NCBI RefSeq assembly: GCF_031598375.1
Contig: NZ_CP123872.1
Location: 434,001-498,000 of the forward strand
Direction of reading: 5' to 3'
Length of the DNA stretch: 64,000 nucleotides
Origin: Temperatibacter marinus
Lineage (GTDB): Bacteria > Pseudomonadota > Alphaproteobacteria > Sphingomonadales > Kordiimonadaceae
Shown: piece after piece, positions 1-8,920 of the stretch
Numbering within the stretch: the stretch's first letter is position 1
Layout of the letters: each line of letters starts with the position of its first letter
Position numbers and translations under genes: made by a program
Notes under the pieces: generated by a model
Databases searched by the model: none
Told to the model about the DNA's origin: nothing
The model's input: the letters and a program-made list of their open reading frames with translations, nothing else

Positions 1-593
1 GCTGCAAGCATAGGGGTCATAAATATGCCCGGCGCAATGGTCATATTCCGAATTAAATCACGTGAAAGGTCGCGAGCAACAGGCAACGTCATGCCAATAA
101 TGCCACCTTTTGAAGCTGCATAGGCCACTTGCCCAATTTGACCTTCATAACCTGCAATTGATGCTGTTGAGATGAGAATGCCACGCTCGCCGTCAATAGG
201 ATCCGCTTTGCACAAGCGCTCTGCCACAAGACGAATACAGTTAAAGGAGCCTACAAGGTTCACATCAATAGCCGCTTTATACTTATCAAGCGGCATAGCA
301 CCGTCTCGGCCCACTGTTTTTCCCGCACCAATAATACCTGCACAATTCATCAAGACACGCGTTATGCCGTGGGCAGTTTCAGCCAAATCTAAACCAGATC
401 TAACACTCGCCTCATCTGCAACATTCACCTTAGCGAATTGGCCGCCAATTTTCTCTGCCTGTTTATGCCCAGCCTCTTCATTTAAGTCGAAAATTGTCAC
501 TTTTGCCCCTTGGGCGGCAAAATATTCTGCTGTTGCGCCTCCAAGCCCCGAAGCGCCTCCTGTAACAACGACACCGATATCTGCTAATTTCAT
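1..593 (-). CDS. SDR-family 3-hydroxyacyl-CoA dehydrogenase-like protein, 3' end outside window
   Basis: Reading leftward from an ATG at 593, the frame stays open for 197 codons and runs off the left edge, so the C-terminus is missing. The protein starts with the Rossmann signature TGGASGLG (residues 11-18), followed by an NCAG stretch, a catalytic serine region (STAS) and the YAASK active-site motif. This order is that of classical short-chain dehydrogenases. The short N-terminus and the LIRNMTIAPGIFMTPM segment resemble the HSD10/3-hydroxyacyl-CoA dehydrogenase type II group, which oxidises 3-hydroxyacyl-CoA with NAD in fatty-acid or branched-chain amino-acid breakdown. SDR membership is clear from the motifs; the substrate is inferred. 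It lies 21 bp downstream of the amidohydrolase gene on the same strand and may be co-transcribed. Confidence 0.85.
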   Translation of the reverse strand, partial: MKLADIGVVVTGGASGLGGATAEYFAAQGAKVTIFDLNEEAGHKQAEKIGGQFAKVNVADEASVRSGLDLAETAHGITRVLMNCAGIIGAGKTVGRDGAMPLDKYKAAIDVNLVGSFNCIRLVAERLCKADPIDGERGILISTASIAGYEGQIGQVAYAASKGGIIGMTLPVARDLSRDLIRNMTIAPGIFMTPMLA

Positions 594-614
594 ACTCTAC
601 TTCCTTTATAGACG

Positions 615-2027
615 TTACTCTTCCTTAGTTTCTTTTAAAGCAGCTTTCATTTCATTCACTTTTTGAATGATTTTCTCTTTAAGCGGTTCTGCCTTAATGG
701 TTTGAACTTCACGATCCTTCATTAATATTTGCCCATGCACAATCGTTGTGACGACATCAGACCCATTCACAGCATAGGCCAGATGCGACATAACATTATA
801 GAGCGGCTGCATCTCGAGAGTTGAGACATCAAGCTGGATCATATCTGCCCATTTCCCAACCTCTAAGCTTCCGACTTCTTGTCCCTTACCAATGGCGCGC
901 GCACCACTGTCTGTCGCCAATGATACAGCATCATAGGCTGGCATGGCTGTTGGGTCTCCGGTAGCTGTTTTGTGAATCAGAGCTGCGAGGTGTATTTCAC
1001 CCCACATATCAAGGTCATTATTCGAAGCCGCACCATCGGTCCCAAGGCCAACGTGCACACCGGCTTTCATCATTTCTGTCACGGGTGAAATGCCGGCGGC
1101 AAGTTTTAAATTAGATGTCGGGTTATGGATTGGACCGAACGGCTTACCGACCATTTCTTTAATTTCTTCTGCTGTCGGATAAACTACATGAGCCGCAATC
1201 ACTTGTTCTGGTACATCAAAATATCCCAAGTCTTTCACATGAGTCACAGGTGTTTTTCCGTATCTTTCCCCAATGGTTTTTGTCTCAGACGAATCTTCTG
1301 CCACATGGATAGAGATCGGAACTCCCAGTTCGCGTGCTGTCTCTGCAGCTTGTTTAAGGTGATTTGGAGCGACAGTATACGGGGCGTGAGGCGCTAGGGC
1401 TGGTGTTATGCGCTCATGTTTCCCTTTCCATCTTTTCACATAATCTACACCAGCTTGGTAGCTATCGTCCCACCCCTTAAAGCCCGGACTAGGAAAGTCT
1501 ATCATGGGAGCACTGATGATCGCTCTAAGGCCACATTCATCTACAACTTGAGCAATTGTGTCTGGATAAAAATACATATCCACAAATGTCGTGGTGCCCG
1601 ACTTGATCATCTCATAACAAGCGAGAGAAGAGCCAAGCCTGATAAATTCTGGATCTACATATTTGCCCTCCATCGGGAAAATATGCTGTGTAAGCCACTC
1701 CATGAGTTTCAAATCATCAGCAAGCCCGCGCATCAAAGTCATACTGGTATGGGTATGGCCATTGACGAGGCCTGGCATCAAAATTTTACCGTCACCTGAG
1801 AGTATCGTGTCTGCATGATAGTCACTGAGGATTTCTGCCGCTGTACCAATGGCAACGATCTTGGCGCCCTGAATAGCCACAGCGCCGTCCTCTATTAAAT
1901 TGCCCTTCTCCATTGTGACAACGTGATCCCCTTTAACAATGAGAGAAACTTGTATCTTATCCGCTGCATCAACCATCGTCGCTAATCCTGTCAAACATAT
2001 CGTGAGAAGTATGAATATCTGTTTCAT
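615..2027 (-). CDS. Exported amidohydrolase, MTA/SAH deaminase-like
   Basis: This 470-residue protein belongs to the metal-dependent amidohydrolase superfamily, closest in motif pattern to 5'-methylthioadenosine/S-adenosylhomocysteine deaminases and related chlorohydrolases. The metal ligands are visible: HTH in VNGHTHTSMTL (H91, H93), H241 in the IHVAED motif, H280, and D331 in GLGTDGAASNND. The usual product of the family is a deaminated nucleoside (inosine type) plus ammonia. Unusually, residues 1-21 form a typical Sec signal peptide (MKQIF, a hydrophobic stretch, then MVDAAD), so the enzyme probably works in the periplasm or outside. The substrate cannot be fixed from sequence; other aminopurines or guanine-like compounds are possible. 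Purine nucleoside phosphorylase, a phosphoribosyltransferase and an NCS2-like permease lie within 13 kb. Confidence 0.85.
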   Translation of the reverse strand: MKQIFILLTICLTGLATMVDAADKIQVSLIVKGDHVVTMEKGNLIEDGAVAIQGAKIVAIGTAAEILSDYHADTILSGDGKILMPGLVNGHTHTSMTLMRGLADDLKLMEWLTQHIFPMEGKYVDPEFIRLGSSLACYEMIKSGTTTFVDMYFYPDTIAQVVDECGLRAIISAPMIDFPSPGFKGWDDSYQAGVDYVKRWKGKHERITPALAPHAPYTVAPNHLKQAAETARELGVPISIHVAEDSSETKTIGERYGKTPVTHVKDLGYFDVPEQVIAAHVVYPTAEEIKEMVGKPFGPIHNPTSNLKLAAGISPVTEMMKAGVHVGLGTDGAASNNDLDMWGEIHLAALIHKTATGDPTAMPAYDAVSLATDSGARAIGKGQEVGSLEVGKWADMIQLDVSTLEMQPLYNVMSHLAYAVNGSDVVTTIVHGQILMKDREVQTIKAEPLKEKIIQKVNEMKAALKETKEE

Positions 2028-2126
2028 TTGAATCCCCTATCAAAACCTTATGGTTCTTATGCCTTTTTTTGTCAAAGATGTCATCCCTAATTGCAATCAT
2101 TCACGAGCTTGTATAAAGATATTTTT

Positions 2127-3182
2127 ATGAAGTTCTTAAAGTCAATTCTATCCCTTCCCTTTCATCTTGTGGCCTTGCTCACCGGAAGTAATTCTTTTAT
2201 TGCCAATCCAATTATCGGCTCGAGACTGCTAAACTATTGCGGTCTTCACATTCTAAGATATTGCCTTGCGCATTTTCTAACACAGTGCCGATGGTCTTTT
2301 TTGTTGTGGAAAATGCCAGCCTCAGACAGAAAAGCTTTTCATAAGGACGGCTTTCTTGTCCTTCAAAATTACCTCTCTGAGGATGAATTTAACGCCCTTG
2401 TTATAGAGACCACAGCCATAGAGGGCGAAGCACGAGAATTATCACAGGGTGACACCCATACACAGAGGATTTTGTTAGATCATGAGAGTTTAGAGAAGAG
2501 CCCTGCGCTTAAGAAATTCATATCTAATCGATCGTTCAACAATCTCCTGGATTACGGTGCGAGTTTTGCCCATCCAGCGTTGCTTTACTTGCAGCGGATA
2601 AGGAATGGTCTTTACGGCCAAACAACACACTCGTCTGATCCTCAAAAAAATATCCATTCAGATACTTTTCATCCTACCATGAAAGCTTGGTATTTCCTTG
2701 AAGATGTCGCCCCGGAAGACGGCCCATTCACCTATGTTGCAGGATCCCATCAATTCACATGGAAGCGGCTAAAGTGGGAGTATAAAAAGTCCATTACTGT
2801 TCAAAATCATCCTGATGGATATAGTGAAAAAGGTTCCATGCGCGCGGATATAGAGGACCTAAGAGAGATGGACCTACCTAACCCTCAAGCGCTACCTCTT
2901 CCTGCCAATAGTCTGGTCATTGCGAATACACATGGCTTTCACTGCCGGGGACAAGCCGTTGCTGGTCGAGGTCGATTTGAAATATGGGCCTATTGTCGAA
3001 TGAATCCTTTTATTCCGCTGCCTAAAATTATGGCGCGTTGGGGAGGCCGCTATCAAAGGCGCGTTATGCGCTGGTATTGGTCATACTTGGATAAAAAGAA
3101 TGAAAAGCGTGGTGTGCCCTCAACCTGGCATCTAATTGATCACAAACTGGTCACAAACAAAGAGTATGACGCAAAGAAATAA
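2127..3182 (+). CDS. Phytanoyl-CoA dioxygenase family protein
   Basis: A 351-residue Fe(II)/2-oxoglutarate oxygenase-like protein. The entry FHKDGFLVLQNYLSEDEF is typical of the phytanoyl-CoA dioxygenase (PhyH) family. HSDTFHP supplies the H-x-D metal ligands, and a distal His in the NTHGFHCRG region plus a following Arg are candidates for the third metal ligand and 2-oxoglutarate binding. The N-terminal 40 residues are hydrophobic and basic (KFLKSILSLPFHLVALLTG), suggesting membrane association. The start is set at the ATG at 2127; a TTG at 2091 is also in frame but has no better ribosome site. PhyH proteins hydroxylate many small molecules, so the substrate is unknown. It lies alone between a divergent amidohydrolase and glmU. 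Confidence 0.75.
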   Translation: MKFLKSILSLPFHLVALLTGSNSFIANPIIGSRLLNYCGLHILRYCLAHFLTQCRWSFLLWKMPASDRKAFHKDGFLVLQNYLSEDEFNALVIETTAIEGEARELSQGDTHTQRILLDHESLEKSPALKKFISNRSFNNLLDYGASFAHPALLYLQRIRNGLYGQTTHSSDPQKNIHSDTFHPTMKAWYFLEDVAPEDGPFTYVAGSHQFTWKRLKWEYKKSITVQNHPDGYSEKGSMRADIEDLREMDLPNPQALPLPANSLVIANTHGFHCRGQAVAGRGRFEIWAYCRMNPFIPLPKIMARWGGRYQRRVMRWYWSYLDKKNEKRGVPSTWHLIDHKLVTNKEYDAKK

Positions 3183-3226
3183 TCTGTTATATCTTTATTG
3201 ATAAGCATTTCAGGGACTTGGAACAT

Positions 3227-4579
3227 ATGAGCCATCAATTATCCGTCATTATTCTTGCTGCTGGCAAAGGCACACGTATGAAGTCTGACCTTCATAAAGT
3301 TCTTCACCCCATTGCAGGCAAACCAATGATCCATCATCTTGTTGAGGCAGTTCAAGACTTGGCTCCTGATGAGATAACTCTTGTTGTCGGGGCGCTGAAA
3401 GAACAAGTCATGGAAGCTGTTCCCATGGTAGCTTATGCAGAACAGAAAGAGCAACTGGGGACAGGTCATGCTGTTAAGATTGCTACAGACTCCTTCAAAA
3501 ACCAAGCTGCGGATGTTTTAATTTTGTACGGCGATGTCCCTTTTATTCCTGCGAGCATCATGCAAGACATGCTGGACAGTCGCAAACAATCCGGGGCTGT
3601 CGCCAGCGTTCTTGGCTTTACTCCGAAAGATGCTGCCCGGTACGGCCGCCTTAAACTGGATGCAGAGGGAGGGCTTGAGAGCATTGTTGAATATAAAGAT
3701 GCATCAGAGGCTGAGCGCAACATTCCTTTATGCAATTCTGGGATGATGGCTGTGGATGGGACATTACTGCCAACTTTACTCTCTAAACTTTCAAATGATA
3801 ATGCTTCCGGCGAATATTACCTTACAGATATTGTCGAAATTGGACGAAAAATGGGCAAAAAAATCAGTGTAACTCATGCCTGTGAAGAAGATGTGATGGG
3901 AGTGAATAGTCGATCCGACTTAGCCCAAGCTGAAGCTATATTTCAAACCAAGATGCGCACCAAAATGATGGACAATGGCATTACGATGATTGATCCAAAT
4001 AGTGTCTATTTTTCAGCGGATACAGTGATAGACCCAGATGTCGTCATTGAACCCAATGTATTCATTGGTCCTCAAGTTAAGATAATGAAAGGGGCTGTGA
4101 TTAAAGCTTTCAGTCATCTGGAAGGTGCCGTCATTGGGAAACGCGCTCAAATTGGTCCCTACGCCCGACTGAGGCCAGGAACAAAACTTCATGAAGATAC
4201 AAAAGTTGGAAATTTTGTTGAAACCAAGAAAGCTATCGTCGGCCCCGGCAGTAAGATCAATCATCTGAGCTATGTTGGAGACAGCCTCCTCGGTAAAAAA
4301 GTTAATGTCGGTGCGGGCACCATTACATGCAATTATGATGGATATAATAAATCTGTCACAGAAATGGGGGATGGCAGTTTTATTGGATCAAATACATCTC
4401 TGGTTGCCCCTGTTAAAGTTGGTGAGGGGGCCATTGTAGCTGCGGGCAGCACAATCACAAAAGATGTAACAGAGAATAGTCTTGCAAGTGAGCGTGCAAA
4501 GCAAACTGAAATTTCTGGTTTCGCCACCAAATTTAGAGCACGTGCTCTTGCAAAAAAAGAGAAAATGAAAAAGGGCTAA
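3227..4579 (+). CDS. glmU: Bifunctional UDP-GlcNAc pyrophosphorylase / glucosamine-1-phosphate acetyltransferase
   Basis: GlmU makes UDP-N-acetylglucosamine in two steps: the C-terminal domain acetylates glucosamine-1-phosphate and the N-terminal domain transfers UMP. The N-terminus carries the nucleotidyltransferase signature LAAGKGTRM (residues 10-18), and the C-terminal half is a left-handed beta-helix of hexapeptide repeats that includes NFVETKKA and GAGTITCNYDG, hallmarks of GlmU. The length (450 aa) is normal. The ATG at 3227 is preferred over an in-frame TTG at 3218 because AGGGAC sits at 3212-3217, about 9 bases upstream. glmS begins 3 bases after the stop, so the two form an operon feeding peptidoglycan, LPS and probably the polysaccharide made further along the window. 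Confidence 0.97.
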   Translation: MSHQLSVIILAAGKGTRMKSDLHKVLHPIAGKPMIHHLVEAVQDLAPDEITLVVGALKEQVMEAVPMVAYAEQKEQLGTGHAVKIATDSFKNQAADVLILYGDVPFIPASIMQDMLDSRKQSGAVASVLGFTPKDAARYGRLKLDAEGGLESIVEYKDASEAERNIPLCNSGMMAVDGTLLPTLLSKLSNDNASGEYYLTDIVEIGRKMGKKISVTHACEEDVMGVNSRSDLAQAEAIFQTKMRTKMMDNGITMIDPNSVYFSADTVIDPDVVIEPNVFIGPQVKIMKGAVIKAFSHLEGAVIGKRAQIGPYARLRPGTKLHEDTKVGNFVETKKAIVGPGSKINHLSYVGDSLLGKKVNVGAGTITCNYDGYNKSVTEMGDGSFIGSNTSLVAPVKVGEGAIVAAGSTITKDVTENSLASERAKQTEISGFATKFRARALAKKEKMKKG

Positions 4580-4582
4580 ACC

Positions 4583-6406
4583 ATGTGCGGCATAATTGGT
4601 ATTGCAGGACAAACAACAGTAGCAGATCGGCTTGTAGATGCCCTACAACGTCTAGAGTATCGTGGCTATGACAGTGCAGGCATTGCAACTTTTTCTAACG
4701 GGAGTCTTGATCGACGGCGGGCAGTAGGCAAACTATCTGCCTTAAGGAAACTGCTCTTCTCTGACCCCTTAGAAGGCACTTCTGGCATTGGCCACACTCG
4801 GTGGGCAACACATGGGACTGTAACAGCACAAAATGCCCATCCTCACATGACTGATACCGTAGCTCTGGTGCATAATGGTATTATAGAAAACTTCAAAGAT
4901 CTCAAAGAAGATTTGGTCTCAAATGGATATACTTTTGAGGGCGAGTCAGACACGGAGGTCGTTACTCAATTATTCACCTTTCATCTCAAGCAAACAGGCT
5001 CAGGTCAGGGCGCAATGAAAGCCACACTTGATGCGATTGAAGGCGCTTTTGCTCTCGCAATTCAAATCATAGATGAACCTGACGTCCTCTATTGCGCACG
5101 CAAAGGATCACCTCTTGTTGTCGGCATTGGTGAGGGTGAAAATTTTATCGGATCTGATGCTCTTGCGTTGTCTGGTCTCACCAATCGCGTCATTTATCTG
5201 GAAGAAGGGGATTGGGCTGTAATCTCCCCTGATACCATTCAGCTCTTTGATCACACGCATACGATGGTTTACAGACAGGAAAAGCAATCCCTCAATACAG
5301 GGGCGTTAGTGAGCAAAGGGAATTACAACCACTTCATGCTCAAAGAAATTCATGAGCAACCGATCGTTGTGGCTCAAACATTGGGAAAATACATTGATTA
5401 CAGCAAGCGTTCTATCGATTTAGGGGATCTCCCAATTGACCTAAGCCAAATTCCTCGTGTGACACTGATAGCTTGCGGTACAAGTTATTATGCTGCCATG
5501 GTTGCCAAATATTGGTTTGAAAAAATAGCTAAAGTCCCTGTTGACCTAGATATTGCTTCTGAATTTCGGTACAGAGATGCGGTCATGGCAGAGGGCGGCT
5601 TAACTCTATTAATTTCTCAATCAGGCGAGACTGCAGACACTTTAGCTGCACTAAGGCATGCTAAAGAAAAAGGGCAAATAATCGCAACGATCATCAATGT
5701 TGATGGATCCAGTATGGCTCGAGAAAGCGAAATGGTCTTCCATACGTATGCTGGACCCGAGATAGGAGTAGCTTCGACGAAAGCCTTCACATGCCAACTT
5801 TCTGTTCTAGCATGTTTGGTGCTTGCAACCGCAAAAGCAAAGCAGTCTCTTTCTCAAGAAGACGAGCAACAGTATGTAAAGGCTTTGGAAGAAGCCCCCT
5901 CCTTAATGTCAATGGCTCTCACAAAAGAAGACCAATTCAAAACCGTCGCGCGTGACCTTGCAAAAGCAAGAGATATTCTATTTTTAGGGCGCGGGGTGGA
6001 TTATCCTATCGCCCTTGAAGGCGCCTTAAAATTGAAAGAAATTAGCTATATTCATGCCGAGGGCTACGCAGCGGGCGAGATGAAACATGGGCCCATTGCT
6101 TTGATTGATGAAAATGTGCCTGTGATTGTTTTAGCCCCTTCGAGTGAAATCTACGAAAAAACGATCTCCAACATGCAAGAAGTATTGGCGCGGGGCGGTA
6201 AAATTGTCCTTATTTCTGATGATGCAGGCCTCCAAGGGTATCGAGACGATAGCCTTGCAACCATTGAGTTACCCAAAGCAAAATCCTTTATCTCACCCTT
6301 GCTTTATTCTATTCCGATCCAGTTGTTGGCTTACTATACAGCTATTGCTAAAGGCACAGATGTGGATCAGCCACGGAATTTAGCTAAATCCGTTACAGTT
6401 GAATAA
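4583..6406 (+). CDS. glmS: Glutamine-fructose-6-phosphate aminotransferase (isomerizing)
   Basis: GlmS converts fructose-6-phosphate and glutamine to glucosamine-6-phosphate, the entry step of amino-sugar synthesis. The 607-residue protein starts MCGIIGIAG, leaving Cys2 as the N-terminal glutaminase nucleophile after Met removal. The glutaminase domain (about 1-220) has GHTRWATHG and HNGIIEN. Two SIS sugar-isomerase domains follow (ACGTSYYA, SQSGETADTLAAL), and the protein ends in the conserved AKSVTVE tail. Length and motifs are standard. It follows glmU by 3 bp. No glmS ribozyme-like element could lie in so short a gap, so control must act on the glmU promoter or by other means. Confidence 0.97.
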   Translation: MCGIIGIAGQTTVADRLVDALQRLEYRGYDSAGIATFSNGSLDRRRAVGKLSALRKLLFSDPLEGTSGIGHTRWATHGTVTAQNAHPHMTDTVALVHNGIIENFKDLKEDLVSNGYTFEGESDTEVVTQLFTFHLKQTGSGQGAMKATLDAIEGAFALAIQIIDEPDVLYCARKGSPLVVGIGEGENFIGSDALALSGLTNRVIYLEEGDWAVISPDTIQLFDHTHTMVYRQEKQSLNTGALVSKGNYNHFMLKEIHEQPIVVAQTLGKYIDYSKRSIDLGDLPIDLSQIPRVTLIACGTSYYAAMVAKYWFEKIAKVPVDLDIASEFRYRDAVMAEGGLTLLISQSGETADTLAALRHAKEKGQIIATIINVDGSSMARESEMVFHTYAGPEIGVASTKAFTCQLSVLACLVLATAKAKQSLSQEDEQQYVKALEEAPSLMSMALTKEDQFKTVARDLAKARDILFLGRGVDYPIALEGALKLKEISYIHAEGYAAGEMKHGPIALIDENVPVIVLAPSSEIYEKTISNMQEVLARGGKIVLISDDAGLQGYRDDSLATIELPKAKSFISPLLYSIPIQLLAYYTAIAKGTDVDQPRNLAKSVTVE

Positions 6407-6605
6407 ATTTTCAAACTGTTGCAAAAATATTACAGACAGTTTCAAAAGATACAGATTCAAGGGCTCATGCTTCGCAATTCATTGCATTTGCACTGCAACA
6501 TAAATAGACACAGGTCATCAGTTTTTAGTGATGTATGGACCTATATGACGTCTGTGCTCTCGTATTCAAAAAGAAATCGCTTTTTCCTCTCAGGAGTTAT
6601 TAACT

Positions 6606-8783
6606 ATGAAGCATCTTAAAATGACAAGCAGTATTGCAGCTCTTATGACTGCCACTGCATTCACAACACCAATCCTTGCAGACGATGATCTTATTCTTGA
6701 AGAGATCGTTGTTACAGCCCAAAAACGCGAGCAAAGTCTTCAGGATGTTCCTGTCTCTGTTTCTGTGGTTAACGGCGAGCGCATGTCTAACCTTCTTGCT
6801 GGCGGCGCTGACATTCGTGCTCTTGCTAGCCGGGTTCCTGGCCTAAACGCAGAATCATCAAACGGTCGCGTCGCACCGCGTTTTTATATCCGTGGTCTTG
6901 GTAACACAGATTTTGATCTTGCTGCATCTCAGCCCGTTTCTGTAATCATGGACGGCGTTGTAATGGAAAACGTTGCTCTTAAATCCTTCCCACTTTTCGA
7001 TGTTCAGCGCGTTGAAGTTCTTCGTGGCCCACAAGGTACATTATTCGGCAAAAACACGCCGGCTGGTATCGTTAAGTTTGACACAAACAAGCCAACCCAA
7101 GATGAAGAAGGCTATGCAAGCTTCAACCTAGGTACTCTTGGAACAGTGGAGCTTGAAGGAGCATACGGCGGGTCTATCGATGAGAATTCTAGCTACCGTG
7201 TTTCTGCTCTGTATCAACGCCGCGGCGACTGGATCGACAATGGTTACACAGGCGAAGAAAATGCCATGGGCGGTTTCACTGAAACAGCTGCGCGTCTTCA
7301 GTTCTTGATCGAAGAAGGACCTGCAAGCCTTCATGTAAGTGTTCAAGGTCGTAAGAATAAAGGCACATCGTCAATTTTCCGTGCGAATATTGTTGGTGGT
7401 GGTAGTAATCAGTTGAATGAAAATTATGACCGTGACACTGTTTGGTTTGATGCTGGTGAAAACAACCCACAGGAATACGATGGTCTTGGTGCTTCTGCAA
7501 CAATCACTTATGATTTTGACACAGTAACTCTGACATCGATCACCTCTTACAACGAAGCTGATGGCTTCTCTCTTGGTGATATTGACGGTGGTTTCGGCGC
7601 ATCCTTCTTACCGGAAATGGGTCCAGGTTTCATTCCTTTCCCTTCTGCTACAATGGACAGAATGGACAAAACATCTCAGTTCACTCAAGAACTGCGTTTT
7701 GCTTCAGCAGCAGACGGCGATGTTCGCTGGCAGGCCGGTGCTTACTATTTCTCAAGTGATCTGAGTGTTACAACATTCCCAGGGTTCGTCCCTGAATCGA
7801 CTGTGCAACATGACAATTCAAGCTGGTCTTTGTTTGCACAGGTTGACGGCGATGTTGGCGAAAGCACTGTGATAACTGCTGGTGCTCGTTACACAGATGA
7901 CAAAAAAGAAATGGTTGCTAACCAGGTCTTTGGAACAGTCTACGAAACAGAAATCAGTGACGGTGAGTTGAGCTGGGATATTGCAGTTAACCACGAACTA
8001 AACGATGATGTTTCTGTCTATGGTCGCCTTGCTAAAGGCTTCCGCGCTGGATCAATTCAGGGCCGTAACGTTGCATTCCTAGATGCTGTTCCTTTCTCAG
8101 TTGCTAAGCCTGAAACAATTCTTTCTGGTGAAGTTGGCTTCAAATCTACCCTCGTAGAGAATAGACTTCGTTTAAATGGTGCCTTCTATAAATGGGAAAT
8201 GGAGAACCAGCAGATTTCAGCTGTCGGTGGCACAGCTGGTAACTCTATCCTTCTTATCAATGTTCCCCATACAAATGGTTATGGTGCTGAATTTGATCTT
8301 GAATGGCTTGTGAATGATAACTGGTTCGTTACTGCAGGGTTCGCCCTCACAGAAACAGAAATCGAATCTTCTGTTCTTGTTGGTACCTGTGCACAATGTA
8401 CAGTTCTTGACCCAGTGAAGGCGGGTGGTTTTGCTCAAGCACAAGGCAACCCTCTACCACAAGCACCTGATTGGTCTTTGAACTTCACAGCCCGTTACGG
8501 TGTTGAACTTGGCGAAGGTGAGTTCTTTGTCTTTACAGATTGGTTCTTCGAAGGCGAAAAGAACCTCTTCATTTACGAATCTGCTGAATATCGTACAAGT
8601 GGTGACTTAGAGGGTAATCTTCGCGTAGGTTATACATGGGATGATGGCGGATACGAAGCTGCATTCTATGTGAAAAACATCACAGACGAAGACAACCTAA
8701 AAGGTGGTGTTGACTTCAATAACAACACAGCGTTCGTTAACGATGCTCGTACCATCGGCTTCTCTTTCCGCGCTAACTTCTAA
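6606..8783 (+). CDS. TonB-dependent outer-membrane receptor
   Basis: A 725-residue outer-membrane transporter. Residues 1-25 are a signal peptide ending near PILADDD. The TonB box region reads EEIVVTAQKREQSLQDVP, followed by the plug domain with the RVEVLRGPQGTLFGKNTPAG signature, then a beta-barrel ending in an aromatic C-terminus (GFSFRANF), as required for outer-membrane insertion. The start is fixed by AGGAG at 6592-6596. The family takes up iron chelates, vitamins, sugars or nucleoside-like compounds with TonB/ExbBD energy; the substrate cannot be read from sequence. A 199-base leader separates it from glmS and a strong terminator follows, so it is a single-gene unit. The purine-like permease downstream makes a nucleoside or purine substrate possible. 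Confidence 0.93.
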   Translation: MKHLKMTSSIAALMTATAFTTPILADDDLILEEIVVTAQKREQSLQDVPVSVSVVNGERMSNLLAGGADIRALASRVPGLNAESSNGRVAPRFYIRGLGNTDFDLAASQPVSVIMDGVVMENVALKSFPLFDVQRVEVLRGPQGTLFGKNTPAGIVKFDTNKPTQDEEGYASFNLGTLGTVELEGAYGGSIDENSSYRVSALYQRRGDWIDNGYTGEENAMGGFTETAARLQFLIEEGPASLHVSVQGRKNKGTSSIFRANIVGGGSNQLNENYDRDTVWFDAGENNPQEYDGLGASATITYDFDTVTLTSITSYNEADGFSLGDIDGGFGASFLPEMGPGFIPFPSATMDRMDKTSQFTQELRFASAADGDVRWQAGAYYFSSDLSVTTFPGFVPESTVQHDNSSWSLFAQVDGDVGESTVITAGARYTDDKKEMVANQVFGTVYETEISDGELSWDIAVNHELNDDVSVYGRLAKGFRAGSIQGRNVAFLDAVPFSVAKPETILSGEVGFKSTLVENRLRLNGAFYKWEMENQQISAVGGTAGNSILLINVPHTNGYGAEFDLEWLVNDNWFVTAGFALTETEIESSVLVGTCAQCTVLDPVKAGGFAQAQGNPLPQAPDWSLNFTARYGVELGEGEFFVFTDWFFEGEKNLFIYESAEYRTSGDLEGNLRVGYTWDDGGYEAAFYVKNITDEDNLKGGVDFNNNTAFVNDARTIGFSFRANF

Positions 8784-8809
8784 GCGATTGAGGTAAGAAA
8801 ATTTATTAA

Positions 8810-8842
8810 GGGCCAGAGACATGTCTCTGGCCCTTTTTATTT
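8810..8842 (+). terminator. Rho-independent terminator after the TonB receptor
   Basis: A perfect 24-base palindrome, GGGCCAGAGACA and its complement, is followed directly by TTTTTATTT. It lies 26 bases after the receptor stop codon. Confidence 0.93.
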
Positions 8843-8920
8843 GCCTATCACTAGCGTTCTCGCTAGAGTGCCTCTTTCTAAATTGCATATAATGAGTGCA
8901 TATAACGGGGCGGGAAACTC

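Noticed and set aside
172-666. 164-codon plus-strand frame
   Set aside because: Antisense to the SDR fragment and the end of the amidohydrolase, both of which have clear family motifs.
6419-6619. 66-codon plus-strand frame before the TonB receptor
   Set aside because: No ribosome site, odd composition, and it overlaps the well-supported receptor start.
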